From NCBI GenBank assembly GCA_013695575.1, contig JACDAF010000299.1, positions 1-6,656 of the forward strand: a stretch of DNA of 6,656 nucleotides, read 5' to 3'. Under the pieces are notes generated by a model, which saw nothing but the letters and a program-made list of their open reading frames with translations, had not been told where the DNA came from and did not search any database. A program made the position numbers and the translations under genes. Positions 6,071 to 6,656 of this stretch are shown here, one piece after another. This DNA comes from Chloroflexota bacterium (GTDB lineage Bacteria > Chloroflexota > Limnocylindria > P2-11E). The number at the start of each line of letters is the position of its first letter. Position 1 is the first letter of the stretch.

Positions 6071-6580
6071 ATGTGCGTCGTCGCGGGCAGCCTCTACAAC
6101 GGACTCGTCGCGCTCGACGAGAAGGGCGACCCCCAGCCGGACCTCGCCGAGCGGTGGGCGGTGTCCGACGGAGGGCGCACCTACACCTTCACGCTGCGCT
6201 CGGGGGTCAAGTGGCACGACGGCAAGGACTTCAGCTCCGCCGATGTGAAATTCTCCTTCGAGCAGGTCCTGCTCAAGTTCCACGCGCGGACGAAGGCGGG
6301 GCTCGAGGGAGTGCTCGCCGGCATCGACGCCCCGAGCCCCACCACGGTCGTGTTCCGGTTCAAGCAGCCGTACGGCCCGCTCCTGCAGCGGCTCGACAAC
6401 ATCGAGGCGCCCATCGTCGCGAAGCACGTGTACGAGGGCACCGACCCGACGACCGCGCCCGCCAACCTGAAGCCGGTCGGGACCGGGCCGTTCAAGCTCG
6501 CGGAGTACGTGAAGGGCGACAAGGTCCGCCTGGCCCGGAACGGCGCGCCTAGTCCGGTCGCAGGTCCTCTCGCTCCGTGA
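6071..6580 (+). pseudogene. Truncated ABC transporter substrate-binding protein (SBP family 5, DppA/OppA-like)
   Basis: The protein resembles periplasmic peptide/nickel-binding proteins of ABC importers: SLYNGLVALDEKG (residues 7-19), DLAERWAVSDGGRTYTFTL (24-42), then SGVKWHDGKDFSSADVKFSFE (44-64) and GTGPFKLAEY before residue 157. It is broken at both ends. The frame is open with plausible family sequence from about 6023 (RPDLAAIEPSPAS before the first ATG), yet it has no start, signal peptide or ribosome binding site in the 50 bp after the cbbX stop. Family similarity ends at RN (codons ending at 6541), where a tyrosine-tryptophan segment and about 350 more residues should follow. Twelve unrelated residues then lead to TGA 6578-6580. 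About 160 residues remain of a family usually 500 or more. It is probably non-functional, unless the junction is an assembly artefact. Confidence 0.75.
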
Positions 6581-6656
6581 GCGCGAGTACGTCGTCGCCG
6601 CGCGCGCGCTCGGACTGCGCGACGGGCGGATCCTCGTGCGGCACATCCTCCCGAAC
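6543..6656 (+). pseudogene. ABC permease fragment (DppC/OppC-like EAA loop), continues past window
   Basis: In a frame different from the preceding substrate-binding protein, 38 codons from 6543 read ARLVRSQVLSLREREYVVAA, then RALGL and IL.RHILPN. This is the conserved cytoplasmic EAA loop by which inner-membrane permeases of the dipeptide/oligopeptide ABC family contact their ATPase, normally deep in the protein (around its middle). There is no start codon: the frame is closed by TGA at 6510-6512, and nothing between that and 6543 looks like permease. The N-terminal half, including the first membrane helices, is therefore missing here. In intact operons a whole DppB-type permease would also lie between the binding protein and this gene. 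The gene probably continues beyond the window. Confidence 0.75.

Overview
The window is very GC-rich. Its core is a Calvin-Benson-Bassham (CBB) carbon-fixation cluster with red-type (form IC/ID-like) RuBisCO. The gene content and base composition suggest a high-GC, probably uncultivated or metagenome-derived autotrophic or facultatively autotrophic bacterium. Proteobacteria and Rokubacteria/Methylomirabilota-like lineages are reasonable guesses, but the sequence alone does not settle it.

Layout: (1) bases 3-740 carry the 5'-incomplete end of a small protein that looks like two tandem antibiotic-biosynthesis-monooxygenase-type (dimeric alpha/beta barrel) repeats. It is convergent with (2) a phosphoribulokinase on the minus strand (851-1921) that resembles the plant/cyanobacterial (class II) family more than the short proteobacterial class I enzymes. 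(3) An 89-bp A+T-rich divergent regulatory region (1922-2010) separates it from (4) a LysR-type regulator, cbbR (2011-2988). (5) A second A+T-rich patch with a 17-bp dyad overlaps the cbbR stop codon and leads into (6) cbbL (3048-4532), (7) cbbS (4636-5070) and (8) cbbX (5115-6020), the AAA+ activase of red-type RuBisCO. (9) Immediately after cbbX lies a dipeptide/oligopeptide ABC transporter locus that looks broken. A solute-binding protein lacking its N-terminus stops at about base 6541, and the next codons, in another frame, encode the conserved cytoplasmic (EAA) loop of a DppC/OppC-type permease.

How it works together: phosphoribulokinase makes ribulose-1,5-bisphosphate, CbbL/CbbS carboxylate it, and CbbX removes inhibitory sugar phosphates from the large subunit by acting on its C-terminal tail. 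CbbR sits between the kinase and the RuBisCO genes and probably controls both sides. Operator-like dyads are visible at both ends of cbbR.

Main points for follow-up: the dyads flanking cbbR; a Shine-Dalgarno sequence that points to a 10-codon leader ORF instead of the kinase start; kinase substitutions at the P-loop cysteine and Walker B acid; a 35-codon signal-peptide-like ORF fitted exactly between cbbL and cbbS; and the solute-binding-protein/permease junction, which is either a real deletion or an assembly error. I found no evidence of a wholly new system.
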